64,000 bases of DNA from Algoriphagus antarcticus (GTDB lineage Bacteria > Bacteroidota > Bacteroidia > Cytophagales > Cyclobacteriaceae). This document shows, one piece after another, positions 53,917 to 63,882 of the stretch. Numbering within the stretch: position 1 is the stretch's first letter; each line of letters begins with the position of its first letter. The stretch covers positions 1-64,000 of the forward strand of contig NZ_MSSW01000007.1 of NCBI RefSeq assembly GCF_002150685.1, written 5' to 3'. The notes beneath the pieces were generated by a model. It did not search any database. It saw only the letters and a program-made list of their open reading frames with translations, and was not told the origin of the DNA. A program made the position numbers and the translations under genes.

Positions 53917-55995
53917 ATGATCAAACTACCACCTATCCATATCGGAAAGCTAAGCTTATTGCTCGCCATCTTGGTATGGCTCGCCTTGCTATTTGTGAAT
54001 TTGGTAAGACTGGTTGGAAGCCTCAATCAAATGGATTCTGGTATTGCAATCGAATTCACATGGATCTTGCAAACGCTGTTCTATTTGACCGTATATGGTT
54101 TTTATAATTATTCAATTTCAAAAAGTACTCAAAGCGATTTCCTCAATTTAATATGGAGAGGAGTTTCTACCGGCATCTTTGCCGTTGCGGTCTATATTAT
54201 CATTGATTTATTCATTGGCTCGCTAGGCGAAAGTAAACTTGCCTCAGATCCATTTCTTGAAACATTCTTCTATCATGTACGCTTCGGGTTACTAACTATT
54301 TTTTTGATTTCTACTGCACTTTTGTGGCAGCACCTTATTCTTTATCAAAAAACCAAGGGAGTAGTAAAACAATGGCAGGCTTATGAAATAGCTATGCTAA
54401 TCGCAATGTTTTTAGTGTTTTTTGATAGAGGTGTAAGTGATTATCCCTTCTTCTTTGGCATGGTTCTACTGGGAATATTAGCAGTAATCCTCTCAACTAA
54501 TTTGAAATGGATTCCTTACTTGACTTATAAAGAAAAATGGAAATCCTTACTCTTTCTTGCCATCATTATTTCCTCTGTATCTTATTTCGTTTGGTACACT
54601 TTTTCCATTGAGGTCGAAAGGAATTATCCAGTCAATCTAACTTATAATTTATTCCTGATTTCTCTTTTTTGGTTTGTTTTAGTTTATGCTGTTCTCAGCT
54701 TTTTAGTCACATTATTCAATCTCCCCACTTCTTCAGTTTTTGAGCAAAAGCTGACAGAAGCGATCAATTTCCAGCGCCTAAGTCAGTCCATACAGCCCGA
54801 AGAAAACGAGGAACAAGTGCTGGACATTCTAATGGATTCCTGTATGAGTGCGGCATATGCTGATGCTGCTTGGCTGTCGATGACTAGTGAAGAATTTCCC
54901 GATGGTTTTTTTCAAGAGCATTTTATTGATCGAAAGACTAGGGAAGAAATCGCCGATTTGATCGAGCAGCAAAAACCTGCACAAGAATGGTCTACTGAAA
55001 AGCGTCTAGACAAACTCAACCCAATCACCCTCAGACTGAATCATCCAAAATTCGAATCGGTGCTCTTGGTTCCTTTGGTAATCAACAAATCGGTAATTGG
55101 AAAAATCGTGCTCTGCAAAGAGGTTCGTGATGGCTTCAACAAAGAAATGTTGAACATCATCAGCACTTTTGGAAGCCAAGCCTGCATCGCAGTAGAAAAC
55201 CATCGATTGCTAAATCAAGCAATTTTGAACGAACGCTATCAAGAGGAATTGAAAATCGCACAGCGAGTGCAAAAATCCCTACTTCCTACCAAACTGGATC
55301 ATAATCATACTTTTGATATTTGCGCCTATTCCAATGCTGCGGATGAAGTGGGGGGTGATTATTACGACACTTACAAACTCGACGAAGACAGATATGTATT
55401 GATTATCGGGGACGTATCTGGCAAGGGAACTTCGGCAGCTTTTCACATGGCTCAGATGAAGGGTATTTTCCAAAGTCTCATTCAGTTGAATCTCAGTCCC
55501 TCTGATTTTATGATCAAAGCCAACGCCGCTTTAAGTAACTGCTTGGAAAGAAACCATTTCATCACTGCCTCTATTTTCATCATCAATACTGCTCAACAAA
55601 CCGTGTGTCATTCACGTGCTGGTCATGTCCCTACCCTTTTTCATCAGAAAAAACTGAACAATTCTACCTATTTAGAGATTGATGGTTTGGGTTTGGGAAT
55701 TTTAAGAAACATGCAATATGAAAATCACGTTGTGGAGAAGACATTCACCTATCAGTCAGGAGATATATTAGTCCTATTCACAGATGGCATAGTAGAAGCA
55801 AAAAATCAAAAGTCCCATCAATTCGGTTATGAACGCATCAGAACCTTATTAGAAGTTTCTCACGAACTTAATCCTCTAGAAATTCAGACTAAAATAATTG
55901 ATTCTCTGCATGCATTTGTAGGTGGAGATGGATTGATAGATGATGATTATTCTATTATGGTAGTGAAATTTACCCATTCAAATAAAGAAAGCTAG
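53917..55995 (+). CDS. Membrane GAF-SpoIIE (PP2C) phosphatase, RsbU-like
   Basis: A 692-residue protein. About seven N-terminal transmembrane helices (to about 275), a GAF-like domain (about 285-435), then a PP2C-SpoIIE catalytic domain (about 440-690) with AADEVGGDYYD (about 475), IIGDVSGKGTSAAFHMAQM and LVLFTDGIVEAKN, the metal-binding aspartates. It should dephosphorylate the STAS protein encoded 3 bp downstream. The membrane/GAF part is the likely signal input. This resembles a partner-switching sensor. Confidence 0.92.
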   Translation: MIKLPPIHIGKLSLLLAILVWLALLFVNLVRLVGSLNQMDSGIAIEFTWILQTLFYLTVYGFYNYSISKSTQSDFLNLIWRGVSTGIFAVAVYIIIDLFIGSLGESKLASDPFLETFFYHVRFGLLTIFLISTALLWQHLILYQKTKGVVKQWQAYEIAMLIAMFLVFFDRGVSDYPFFFGMVLLGILAVILSTNLKWIPYLTYKEKWKSLLFLAIIISSVSYFVWYTFSIEVERNYPVNLTYNLFLISLFWFVLVYAVLSFLVTLFNLPTSSVFEQKLTEAINFQRLSQSIQPEENEEQVLDILMDSCMSAAYADAAWLSMTSEEFPDGFFQEHFIDRKTREEIADLIEQQKPAQEWSTEKRLDKLNPITLRLNHPKFESVLLVPLVINKSVIGKIVLCKEVRDGFNKEMLNIISTFGSQACIAVENHRLLNQAILNERYQEELKIAQRVQKSLLPTKLDHNHTFDICAYSNAADEVGGDYYDTYKLDEDRYVLIIGDVSGKGTSAAFHMAQMKGIFQSLIQLNLSPSDFMIKANAALSNCLERNHFITASIFIINTAQQTVCHSRAGHVPTLFHQKKLNNSTYLEIDGLGLGILRNMQYENHVVEKTFTYQSGDILVLFTDGIVEAKNQKSHQFGYERIRTLLEVSHELNPLEIQTKIIDSLHAFVGGDGLIDDDYSIMVVKFTHSNKES

Positions 55996-55998
55996 AAG

Positions 55999-56331
55999 AT
56001 GCTAACAATAGAAACCCAACACGAAAACGGACACGACATTTTACTGCTCAGAGGAGAAGTGGATGCCAGCAATTCGGTGATACTGGATGAGGCGATCACC
56101 AAGGCAGTTGCCGATGGAAGCAGTTCCATTCTAGTAGATGGGGCTGGTCTGGAATACATTTCTTCGGCAGGATTGGGAGTATTCATGTCTTATTTGGAGG
56201 ATTTTCAGGAAAAAGAAATTGATCTCAAAATCTATTCGCTTTCCGATCGCGTATTTGAAGTGTTTAAAATATTGGGCTTAGACCAATTGATGCGTATTTA
56301 TCCTGATAAAAAAACTGCCCTGCTTAGCTGA
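55999..56331 (+). CDS. STAS anti-sigma factor antagonist (RsbV/SpoIIAA-like)
   Basis: A 110-residue single-domain STAS protein. The phosphoacceptor motif is LEYISSAGLGVFMSYL with the Ser before AGLG (about 57-60), and VDASNSVILDEAI and DGAGLE are conserved. It would bind the RsbW-like kinase when unphosphorylated. Sits between the phosphatase and the kinase. Confidence 0.93.
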   Translation: MLTIETQHENGHDILLLRGEVDASNSVILDEAITKAVADGSSSILVDGAGLEYISSAGLGVFMSYLEDFQEKEIDLKIYSLSDRVFEVFKILGLDQLMRIYPDKKTALLS

Positions 56332-56332
56332 A

Positions 56333-56746
56333 ATGGAACATCAGTTGAAAATATCCTGTCAGACTACAGCACTCGCTGAGTTGCGTGTCTTTTTGAAAAA
56401 GACGCTCGGAGAGTTGCATCTGTCTGACATCGACCAACTCCAGATCACGCTGGCAGTGGAAGAGGTATGTGCCAATCTGATCATCCACTCGCATCAGTGC
56501 AATCCGCTAGATTATATCCAACTCAAAATCAAACAAAATCCCGGCAAATTGATTTTTGAAATCACCGACAAAGGCAAGGCCTTCAATATGCTCGATTATG
56601 AGGTTCCCGCCTTAGATAAAGTAAAAATTGAAAAGAGAAAAGGAGGTTTAGGCATAATTTTGGTCAAGAAGATAATGGATGAAATAGAGTTTGAGTCTAG
56701 CAAAGGCACAAATACCTGCCGCCTGATCAAATGGTTTCAATCCTAA
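56333..56746 (+). CDS. Anti-sigma factor / serine kinase (RsbW-like HATPase)
   Basis: A 137-residue GHKL protein with the N box EEVCANLIIHSHQ, G1 DKGKAF and G2 GGLGIILVKKIMDEI. It should phosphorylate the STAS partner and bind an unknown target. No sigma-B-type sigma factor is adjacent. Confidence 0.93.
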   Translation: MEHQLKISCQTTALAELRVFLKKTLGELHLSDIDQLQITLAVEEVCANLIIHSHQCNPLDYIQLKIKQNPGKLIFEITDKGKAFNMLDYEVPALDKVKIEKRKGGLGIILVKKIMDEIEFESSKGTNTCRLIKWFQS

Positions 56747-56793
56747 TTCTTGTTAAATGCTTAGTATTCGGGACATTTGACTTGAAATCCTAA

Positions 56794-56801
56794 TAAATTT
56801 G
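56794..56801 (+). promoter_or_regulatory. Possible -7 element for the PpiC-type gene
   Basis: TAAATTTG matches TANNTTTG 33 bp upstream of the chosen ATG at 56834. TTTG at 56776-56779 is only 14 nt away, shorter than usual. Confidence 0.3.
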
Positions 56802-56833
56802 TAAAATTGCATTCCAATTCTGCCATTTCATAC

Positions 56834-58834
56834 ATGACAAACCGAACCATTTCGGCACTTCTATTTACCCTCCTCCTAATATTTGAGTCTTCTGTAGCAA
56901 CGATGGCTTTTGTTCAAGCAACGGGGCAGGATGACCCCTTATTGACCATAGGAGGTAAGACTGTGGATAAGGATGAGTTGATTTACTTACTTTCAAAAGG
57001 AAATAAGTCTGAACCTGGCACTCCAGGAATGTCCAGAGACGAGTTTGATGAGAATCTTGATCTATTCATCAATTACAAACTAAAAGTAAGAGAAGCTGAA
57101 GCCAAAGGGCTTGATCAGTCTGAGGAGTTTCTCAAAGAGTTCGAATCCTTCAGAGAGAATATCAAAGCTCCGTTCCTTATCCGAAATTCATTGGAAGAAG
57201 GCGAATTGAGAAAAGCCTATTCCAGAATGCAGGAGATCATACGAGCCAGTCATATTCTCCTCCAATTTCCTGCAAATGCAAGCGAGGAAGACAGTATGAT
57301 AGTCCTTCGTATGGCAATGAAGATTGAAGATGAAATAAAAAACGGCGGAAGTATCAATGATCTTGCGGTAGAATATTCAGATGATCCATCTGCGCAAATC
57401 AATAAAGGAGACCTAGGGTATTTCACCGCCCTTCAAATGGTTCAGCCATTCGAAGACGCTGCATTCTCTCTTCAGCCAGGGCAAGTTTCAGACCCAGTTT
57501 TGACCAACTTTGGCTACCATATCATCAATGTAAAGGATCGTCAACCTAATCCTGGTCAAGTCCGCGTTTCGCATATTTTAATAAGAATAGATGAAAATGC
57601 GCCAAATGGCGAAGATCTGGCTAAGCGCAAGGTGGCTGATATATATAATGAGATCCAGAAGGTAAGCACCATCTGGGACGACATCGTAAAAAATTATTCT
57701 GAAGACCCATCAAGTAGCTTAAAAGGTGGAATATTGCCATGGTTTAGCGTTGGATCTATGATTCCAGAATTTGAAATGGCTGCATTTTCATTGACCGAAA
57801 CGGGTGAAGTGTCCCCTCCTATCAGAACTCGATATGGTTATCATATTTTGAGATTAGAGGAAAAAAGACCTGTAGAAAGCTTTGAATCAATGGAAGAGAG
57901 TATCCGCTCCAGAATTTTAAGAGATTCGCGCTCTACAATGATTCAGTCGCAGGTGATGTCCATTCAGAAATCCCGATACAATTTCGACGAAAACGAAGGG
58001 AATGTTGCAAAATTGAGAGCAGAATTAAATACTACCACCAAATCTGGATTTGCTCAGTATTTGACCGAAAAAGACCTAGCAGCTGATCAACTCTTTTCCC
58101 TCCAGGGCAAAAGCTACATCGCTCAGGATCTTGCAGATTATATGGCAGAAGAAGAAATTAGTCTAAAGATTAAGACCGGAACTTTCGATGCTTGGTATGA
58201 GCGTTTTGCGGCATCAGAATTAAATAAGGCTGAAGAGGCAGATTTGGCAGCGAACAATAAAGAATATCGCATGCTGCTGAAAGAGTACCGAGACGGTATT
58301 TTGCTATTTTCACTTATGAATGAAGAAGTCTGGCAAAAAGGCCTCATGGATTCTGTGGCGCAAAAAGCTTTTTACCAGAAAAACATTCAGGAATATCAGT
58401 GGAAAGGCCGAGTGAATGCCTACATCGTTAAAGTCCTTGATATGACTCAACTGGATGCTGCGAGGAAAATTCTCCAAGGCAATCCACTTTCGGATGAGCT
58501 GATCGCTTCCTTCGAGAGTAGCTACGAAAGCACCAATTCACTGGCTTTCCAAACAGAATCCGGTAACATCGAATACAGTGAGCACCCGGTTCTATCCAAA
58601 GCAAATATGAATGAAAGCTATCAAGAGCTGGAAGCAAACGGTCATTTGCATATCGTGCTTCTAGGCGAAAAGACGAATGCAGAGCCTAAAAAATTCGATG
58701 AAACGCGCGGATTTGTCATACGGGATTATCAGGAGTATTTGGACAAAAATCTCATAGAGACTTTACGGAAAAAATATCCTGTTAAAATCAACCCAAAAGC
58801 TAAAGAAGAGACTTTCATTGCTTTGAATCAATAA
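56834..58834 (+). CDS. Periplasmic PpiC-type peptidyl-prolyl isomerase (two rotamase domains)
   Basis: A 666-residue exported protein from ATG 56834 (MTNRTISALLFTLLLIFESSVAT). Two parvulin domains: about 155-245 (RASHILLQFP...FGYHIINVKDRQ) and about 265-355 (RVSHILIRID...YGYHILRLEEKR). An N-terminal helical chaperone part and a long C-terminal helical region follow. It resembles SurA/PpiD-type outer-membrane protein chaperones. It lies 43 bp before a second SurA-like gene. Confidence 0.9.
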   Translation: MTNRTISALLFTLLLIFESSVATMAFVQATGQDDPLLTIGGKTVDKDELIYLLSKGNKSEPGTPGMSRDEFDENLDLFINYKLKVREAEAKGLDQSEEFLKEFESFRENIKAPFLIRNSLEEGELRKAYSRMQEIIRASHILLQFPANASEEDSMIVLRMAMKIEDEIKNGGSINDLAVEYSDDPSAQINKGDLGYFTALQMVQPFEDAAFSLQPGQVSDPVLTNFGYHIINVKDRQPNPGQVRVSHILIRIDENAPNGEDLAKRKVADIYNEIQKVSTIWDDIVKNYSEDPSSSLKGGILPWFSVGSMIPEFEMAAFSLTETGEVSPPIRTRYGYHILRLEEKRPVESFESMEESIRSRILRDSRSTMIQSQVMSIQKSRYNFDENEGNVAKLRAELNTTTKSGFAQYLTEKDLAADQLFSLQGKSYIAQDLADYMAEEEISLKIKTGTFDAWYERFAASELNKAEEADLAANNKEYRMLLKEYRDGILLFSLMNEEVWQKGLMDSVAQKAFYQKNIQEYQWKGRVNAYIVKVLDMTQLDAARKILQGNPLSDELIASFESSYESTNSLAFQTESGNIEYSEHPVLSKANMNESYQELEANGHLHIVLLGEKTNAEPKKFDETRGFVIRDYQEYLDKNLIETLRKKYPVKINPKAKEETFIALNQ

Positions 58835-58886
58835 TAATTCACAAAAGAAAACCGTCTCCCAAAAATAAAGAGATGGCAAAACATCC

Positions 58887-60254
58887 ATGAAATTGCTAAA
58901 CCGACTTACATTCACTTTAATTGCCAGCTTGCTAATTACCGCATCATTTGCTCAAGAAGCACCTCCAACAGGACAGGTTCTTGACAAAATCGTGGCTAAG
59001 GTGGACAATTATATTTTGCTGGAATCAGATGTGCAGAAAGCGTATTTGGAAGCTTTGTCCCAAAATCAGCAGGGGCAAGAAGCTCCATCTAGATGCCAAA
59101 TTTTTGAATCATTGATGATCAATAAACTGATGGTCGCCAAAGCAGAAGTAGATTCGGTGATAGTCACTGACGCAGAAGTAATGCTACAGACAGAGCAGCG
59201 ATTCAGCATGGTCATGCAGCAGTTTGGAGGAGATGAAAATACACTTGTAGAAGCCTATGGCAAAACCTCGGAGCAGCTGAAGGCTGAAATCGAGGACGTG
59301 ATCAGAGAACAACTGATCGTACAACGTATGAGAAGTCAGATCACCGAAGGATTGACAGTTTCTCCGAATGATGTGAGACAATTTTACAACAGTATTCCTG
59401 CCGATTCTTTGCCTCTATTCACTTCAGAAGCTACTGTAGGCCAAATCGTGATCAAACCTGAAGTAAATCTTCAGACTAAAGATGATATTTTCAAACAATT
59501 GAATCAATTCAAAAATGATATTGGGGAAGGAAAAGCGGAATTTGCAGACCTAGCCAGACAGTATTCAGAAGATCCCGGATCTGGAGCTCAAGGCGGAGAT
59601 TTAGGCTTTTTCCGAAGAGGCGAATTAGCCCCAGAGTTTGAATCAACAGCATTAGCACTGAAGCCAGGCGAATTAAGTGACCCTGTAGAAACAGCTTTTG
59701 GAGTTCACTTAATTCAATTACTTGAGAGACGCGATGACGGGACATTTAACACAAGGCATATTTTGAGAATCCCGAAGGCTACTACTGCTGATATAGAAAA
59801 AGCAGAAAGGTACCTTGACAGCTTAAAAACGGAGATAGAGGCTGGAAGAATGGATTTTGCTAAAACAGCTAAAGACTTATCTGACGATAGAAGCACATCT
59901 GATAATGGAGGCTTCTTTACAGATCCTTCCAACAATTCAAGTCGACTATCCTTGCGTACGCTTGAGGATCCACTTTTATTCTTTATGATAGATACTATGC
60001 AGGTTGGCGATATTACTATGCCTATGCAGTTTGATGATCCTAGAGAAGGAAAGAAAGTGCGGATACTTTACTATAAAGCAAAGTATCCTGCTCACCGAGC
60101 TAATATGGAGGATGACTACGAAAAGCTAAAAGCAGCTGCTCTGCGCAAAAAGGAAGATGATCTTCTTGGAAAATGGTTTATTACAGCAAAAGAGGATATT
60201 TTCATTGACCTCGATCCAGCCTATGATCGATGTAATGCACTCGCAGAGAAATAA
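58887..60254 (+). CDS. SurA-like periplasmic peptidyl-prolyl isomerase
   Basis: A 455-residue exported chaperone. Signal peptide to about 22 (SFAQ). SurA-type N-terminal domain (VLDKIVAKVDNYILLESDVQKAYLEAL, about 31-57), then parvulin domains at about 185-280 (ATVGQIVIKPEVN...AFGVHLIQLLERR) and about 285-390 (NTRHILRIPKA...FMIDTMQVGDI). It aids folding of outer-membrane and secreted proteins. Directly downstream of the two-rotamase gene. Confidence 0.9.
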   Translation: MKLLNRLTFTLIASLLITASFAQEAPPTGQVLDKIVAKVDNYILLESDVQKAYLEALSQNQQGQEAPSRCQIFESLMINKLMVAKAEVDSVIVTDAEVMLQTEQRFSMVMQQFGGDENTLVEAYGKTSEQLKAEIEDVIREQLIVQRMRSQITEGLTVSPNDVRQFYNSIPADSLPLFTSEATVGQIVIKPEVNLQTKDDIFKQLNQFKNDIGEGKAEFADLARQYSEDPGSGAQGGDLGFFRRGELAPEFESTALALKPGELSDPVETAFGVHLIQLLERRDDGTFNTRHILRIPKATTADIEKAERYLDSLKTEIEAGRMDFAKTAKDLSDDRSTSDNGGFFTDPSNNSSRLSLRTLEDPLLFFMIDTMQVGDITMPMQFDDPREGKKVRILYYKAKYPAHRANMEDDYEKLKAAALRKKEDDLLGKWFITAKEDIFIDLDPAYDRCNALAEK

Positions 60255-60260
60255 CAAAAA

Positions 60261-60292
60261 AATGCCCGCGAAAATTCTCGGGCATTTTTATT
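60261..60292. terminator. Bidirectional intrinsic terminator
   Basis: Stem AATGCCCG (60261-60268) / CGGGCATT (60279-60286) between poly-A and TTTTTAT runs, separating the SurA-like gene from the convergent coiled-coil gene. Confidence 0.85.
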
Positions 60293-60317
60293 TCTAGAGA
60301 GTTTCAATCTCTAATTT

Positions 60318-60638
60318 CTACTTCTTTTTAGCAAATAGCGCTTTAAACGCCAGCCCTATTTGTTTCAATCCTTCTTTAAATAAGCCTTTTGACTCTTCCA
60401 ATTTTGGCTTGAAATCGTCAGATCTTTCCTTAAACTCCCGCTCTAGAATATCCTTGCCTTTTTTAAACTCCGCTTCTAGCGTAGTCTTGTTCTCTTTCAA
60501 TTCCTTGATCTTCTTTTCGATCTCGTCCTTAGCATCCGATCCCGCCTCGGCGCCTTTCTTGACCAGTTCTTCAATTTTATCACCAATTTCCTTGAGTACT
60601 TTTTCCATGTCTTGTGTGGCGGATTTCTTTTCTTCCAT
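60318..60638 (-). CDS. Small charged coiled-coil protein
   Basis: A 106-residue protein made almost entirely of Lys/Glu heptads (DMEKVLKEIGDKIEELVKKG, EKKIKELKENKTTLEAEF), ending in a basic FKALFAKKK. No signal, membrane helix or catalytic motif. It is of the same style as YtxH-like or apolipoprotein-like helical stress proteins. The function is unknown. Confidence 0.7.
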   Translation of the reverse strand: MEEKKSATQDMEKVLKEIGDKIEELVKKGAEAGSDAKDEIEKKIKELKENKTTLEAEFKKGKDILEREFKERSDDFKPKLEESKGLFKEGLKQIGLAFKALFAKKK

Positions 60639-60729
60639 GACTAAAAATATTTAGATGAACTGATATGCGTTAAGTTAAATACTTTTTCGTAAATGCTACT
60701 TTTCTTTAACAGAATATGAATTGAAATCT

Positions 60730-62523
60730 CTAATTATCAACAGATTCCCCAGCTTGAGTCTGCTTTTCGTACAGCTCAGCATACACTCCTTTCTGCTTCA
60801 TCAGCGACTTATGATTTCCGCGCTCGATGATTTTACCATCGTCCAGTACGATGATCTGATCTGCTAGCTTAGCTGAAGACACCCTATGGGAAATAATGAT
60901 GGAAGTACGATTTAGCATGATATTCTTCAGCGCTGTCAAGATCACATTTTCTGTCTTGGTATCTACTGCCGAAAGACAATCGTCAAGAATAAGAATCTTA
61001 GGCTCCTTAGCAATCGCTCTTGCAATGGAGACACGCTGCTTCTGCCCACCGGAGAGCGTGATTCCCCGCTCACCTAACATGGTTTCAAATCCCTTAGGGA
61101 AATCCACGATATTTTGATAGACATCAGCATCTTTAGCCGCCTGCTCGATGATCTTCGGATCTGATTCTTCTATCCCGAATGCAATGTTATTACCAATGCT
61201 ATCAGAAAATAAAAACACATCCTGCGGCACATAACCTATTTGCCTGCGTAGATCAGAGATAGAGAACGCATCAATTGGTTTACCATCAATCTTAATCACT
61301 CCGCTATCAGGATCATACATGCGCATCAATAAATTGGCAATCGTAGATTTACCAGAGCCTGTGGTACCGATGATCCCCAGTGTTTGTCCTTCTTTAATCT
61401 GGAAGCTGACATCTTTCAGCGCATTTATTCCCGAATCAGGATATACGAAAGAGACATTCTCCACTTCTACTGTTCCGCGGATGTCTGCTTTGATTTCATC
61501 TGTACTCAGCAGGTCATTCTTTTCATCCATGAATTCGTTAATCCGAGTCTGAGAAGCTGCTGCTCGCTGCACAATACTGGTGACCCAGCCTAAGGAAGTA
61601 ACTGGCCAAGTGAGCATATTTACATAAAGTATAAACTCCGCTATCACTCCATAGCCAATCTCGCCGCTGATTACCTGCAACCCGCCTGCATAGACTGTAA
61701 TGATCGTAGAAATACCCACCAAGGCCATGATGATCGGGAAAAACAGTGAATTGACTCTAGTTAGACGTATGGATTTCACTTTGTAATCTTCACTTGCTGT
61801 CGCAAAATCATTGGCACTATCACTTTCTCTGACGAAAGCCTTTAGCACTCGAATTCCTGAAAAAGCCTCCTGAACAAATGTGCTTAACTCGCTCAAACTT
61901 CGCTGAATCTTTTCCGACCGCTCATTGATCATATTATTCACATAATATATACTCAAAGAAAGCACCGGAAGTGGCAAAAGTGCATAGAGCGTCAGCATAG
62001 GATTGACGGTGATCATATAAGTAATCACCAAAGGAAAGAGGATCAGCAGGTTCAAGCCATACATAATAGCTGGTCCGAGATACATCCGGACACGGCTTAC
62101 ATCTTCCGTAATCCTAGCCATCAAATCTCCCGTGCTATTCTTTCTATAGAAGCTCAACGGAAGTTTTTGGTAGTGATCATAGATCTCATTCTTCATGTCA
62201 TATTCCACTCTTCTGGACATGATGATGAGTGTCTGCCGAATGAAAAACAAGAAAATTCCTCGTAGCAAAGCCATCACTAGGATCAAAACTCCGAAGACCA
62301 GGACGAATTTTAGAAAAATATCCTGTGCCTGCTCACCCATTCCACCCTGCTCCAAAGGGCGATAAATGGACAAACTTTCAACCACATAATCTATTGCAAG
62401 CCGGACTAGTTGCGCAGGGATAATTACGAAAATGTTAGAAATCACCGTAAAAACTATCCCCAAAAGGATCAAGCCCTTGTATTTGTACAAATACTTATTA
62501 AGTCGCCAAAGTGGTTTCACCAA
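60730..62523 (-). CDS. ABC transporter, fused permease/ATPase (MsbA/LmrA type)
   Basis: A 597-residue half-transporter. Six transmembrane helices (about 15-310), then an ATPase with Walker A GTTGSGKSTI at about 385, signature LSGGQKQRVSIARAIA and Walker B ILILDDCLSAVD, and a switch His in ISHRVSS. It should act as a homo- or heterodimer exporting lipids or drugs. A partner half-transporter is not visible here. The substrate cannot be deduced. Confidence 0.93.
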   Translation of the reverse strand: MVKPLWRLNKYLYKYKGLILLGIVFTVISNIFVIIPAQLVRLAIDYVVESLSIYRPLEQGGMGEQAQDIFLKFVLVFGVLILVMALLRGIFLFFIRQTLIIMSRRVEYDMKNEIYDHYQKLPLSFYRKNSTGDLMARITEDVSRVRMYLGPAIMYGLNLLILFPLVITYMITVNPMLTLYALLPLPVLSLSIYYVNNMINERSEKIQRSLSELSTFVQEAFSGIRVLKAFVRESDSANDFATASEDYKVKSIRLTRVNSLFFPIIMALVGISTIITVYAGGLQVISGEIGYGVIAEFILYVNMLTWPVTSLGWVTSIVQRAAASQTRINEFMDEKNDLLSTDEIKADIRGTVEVENVSFVYPDSGINALKDVSFQIKEGQTLGIIGTTGSGKSTIANLLMRMYDPDSGVIKIDGKPIDAFSISDLRRQIGYVPQDVFLFSDSIGNNIAFGIEESDPKIIEQAAKDADVYQNIVDFPKGFETMLGERGITLSGGQKQRVSIARAIAKEPKILILDDCLSAVDTKTENVILTALKNIMLNRTSIIISHRVSSAKLADQIIVLDDGKIIERGNHKSLMKQKGVYAELYEKQTQAGESVDN

Positions 62524-62576
62524 ATAAAAATTTTAAAATGAAGGAAATAGATTAGTAAAACTGGGTACATTAATCC

Positions 62577-62606
62577 TTTGAAGGCCAATAAAAGTATTTA
62601 ATTTTG
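62577..62606 (+). promoter_or_regulatory. Promoter of the amino-acid dehydrogenase
   Basis: TTTG at 62577-62580, an 18-nt spacer and TAATTTTG at 62599-62606. Close to the Bacteroidota consensus; about 60 bp upstream of the ATG. Confidence 0.6.
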
Positions 62607-62666
62607 TATCGGCTATTATTCGTCAGGATTACCCAAATATAACACATTCTAAAAAGCTAAGTTCAC

Positions 62667-63767
62667 ATGTTAGAGATTAAAGCAACCGAAACAGTACGTG
62701 AAGGTTCAATCTTTGGCCAAATCACCACGATGGATCACGAGCAACTAGTGATCTGTCATGATGAAGCAACCGGCCTAAAGGCATTGATCGCAATTCACAA
62801 CACCACCTTGGGGCCTGCATTGGGTGGGACCCGCATGTGGCCTTATGCTTCTGAAGAAGAAGCGATTACGGATGTTCTTCGGCTTTCCAGAGGAATGACA
62901 TTCAAAAACGCTTTAGCCGGACTTAATCTCGGCGGTGGTAAAGCCGTGATTTTGGGTGATCCAAAATTAAAAAATGAAGCTTTCCTCAGACGTTTCGGGA
63001 GATTTGTTCAGAGTCTTGGCGGAAGATATGTCACAGCTGAAGACGTCAACATGAACACTTCTGACATGGAGCTGATTGGATTGGAAACGCGCCATGTGAC
63101 TGGACTTCCTGAGATCAAAGGCGGCGGTGGAGATCCTTCGCCAGTGACAGCCTATGGCGTGTATATGGGCATGAAGGCCGCTGCAAAGAAAGCATTTGGC
63201 TTAGAGTCTTTGGAAGGGAAAATAATCGGTGTCCAAGGGGTGGGCCAAGTAGGCAAATACTTGATAGAGCATTTGGTGAAAGAAGGTGCCAATGTGTTGG
63301 TGACTGATATTTTCGAAGACAAACTAAAGGCTGTCGCAAAAGCTACAGGCGCTCAGGTAGTCGATGCAAATGTGATCTATGATCTGGAAATGGACATCTT
63401 TTCTCCATGTGCGCTAGGTGCTACTATCAATGATCAGACCATAGACCGTTTGAAATGTGCTGTGATCGCTGGAGGTGCTAACAACCAATTGAAAGACGAA
63501 GCTAAGCATGGTAGAATATTGGTAAAAAAAGGAATCGTGTATGCACCAGACTTCCTGATCAATGCTGGTGGCGTCATCAATGTAGGTGCTGAGTACTTAG
63601 GCGGCTACAATAGAGAGACCGTTTACAAGCAAACAGAGAAAATCTACGACACCTGTTTGGGTATTTTGAATAAATCTGAAAAGGAAAATATCCCGGCTCA
63701 GCAAGCTGCTATCGAGACAGCAAAAGCTAGAATTGAAGCTATCGGAAGAGTGAAGCTTTCTTTCTAA
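62667..63767 (+). CDS. Leucine/valine/phenylalanine-type amino-acid dehydrogenase
   Basis: A 366-residue NAD-dependent enzyme of the Glu/Leu/Phe/Val dehydrogenase family. The catalytic Lys lies in NLGGGKAVILGDP (about 90), the substrate Asp in AEDVNMNTSDM (about 127), and the Rossmann motif in GVQGVGQVGKYL (about 187). It has the shorter length of leucine/valine dehydrogenases rather than glutamate dehydrogenases. It oxidatively deaminates branched-chain amino acids to 2-oxo acids, feeding branched fatty-acid synthesis. Exact substrate unresolved. Confidence 0.9.
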   Translation: MLEIKATETVREGSIFGQITTMDHEQLVICHDEATGLKALIAIHNTTLGPALGGTRMWPYASEEEAITDVLRLSRGMTFKNALAGLNLGGGKAVILGDPKLKNEAFLRRFGRFVQSLGGRYVTAEDVNMNTSDMELIGLETRHVTGLPEIKGGGGDPSPVTAYGVYMGMKAAAKKAFGLESLEGKIIGVQGVGQVGKYLIEHLVKEGANVLVTDIFEDKLKAVAKATGAQVVDANVIYDLEMDIFSPCALGATINDQTIDRLKCAVIAGGANNQLKDEAKHGRILVKKGIVYAPDFLINAGGVINVGAEYLGGYNRETVYKQTEKIYDTCLGILNKSEKENIPAQQAAIETAKARIEAIGRVKLSF

Positions 63768-63788
63768 TCAATCAAACATCCTCATCAA

Positions 63789-63820
63789 AACCACCGCGAA
63801 AGGCTTCCGGTGGTTTTTTT
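63789..63820 (+). terminator. Intrinsic terminator
   Basis: Stem AACCACCG (63789-63796) / CGGTGGTT (63808-63815) followed by TTTTT. Confidence 0.87.
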
Positions 63821-63857
63821 GTCTAACACCACTAGGTAATAGCCCCATCAAATTACC

Positions 63858-63865
63858 TATATTTG
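63858..63865 (+). promoter_or_regulatory. Possible -7 element for nusB
   Basis: TATATTTG matches TANNTTTG 17 bp upstream of the nusB ATG. No TTTG at the right distance. Confidence 0.4.
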
Positions 63866-63882
63866 CAACTCATTTCGAAGAC

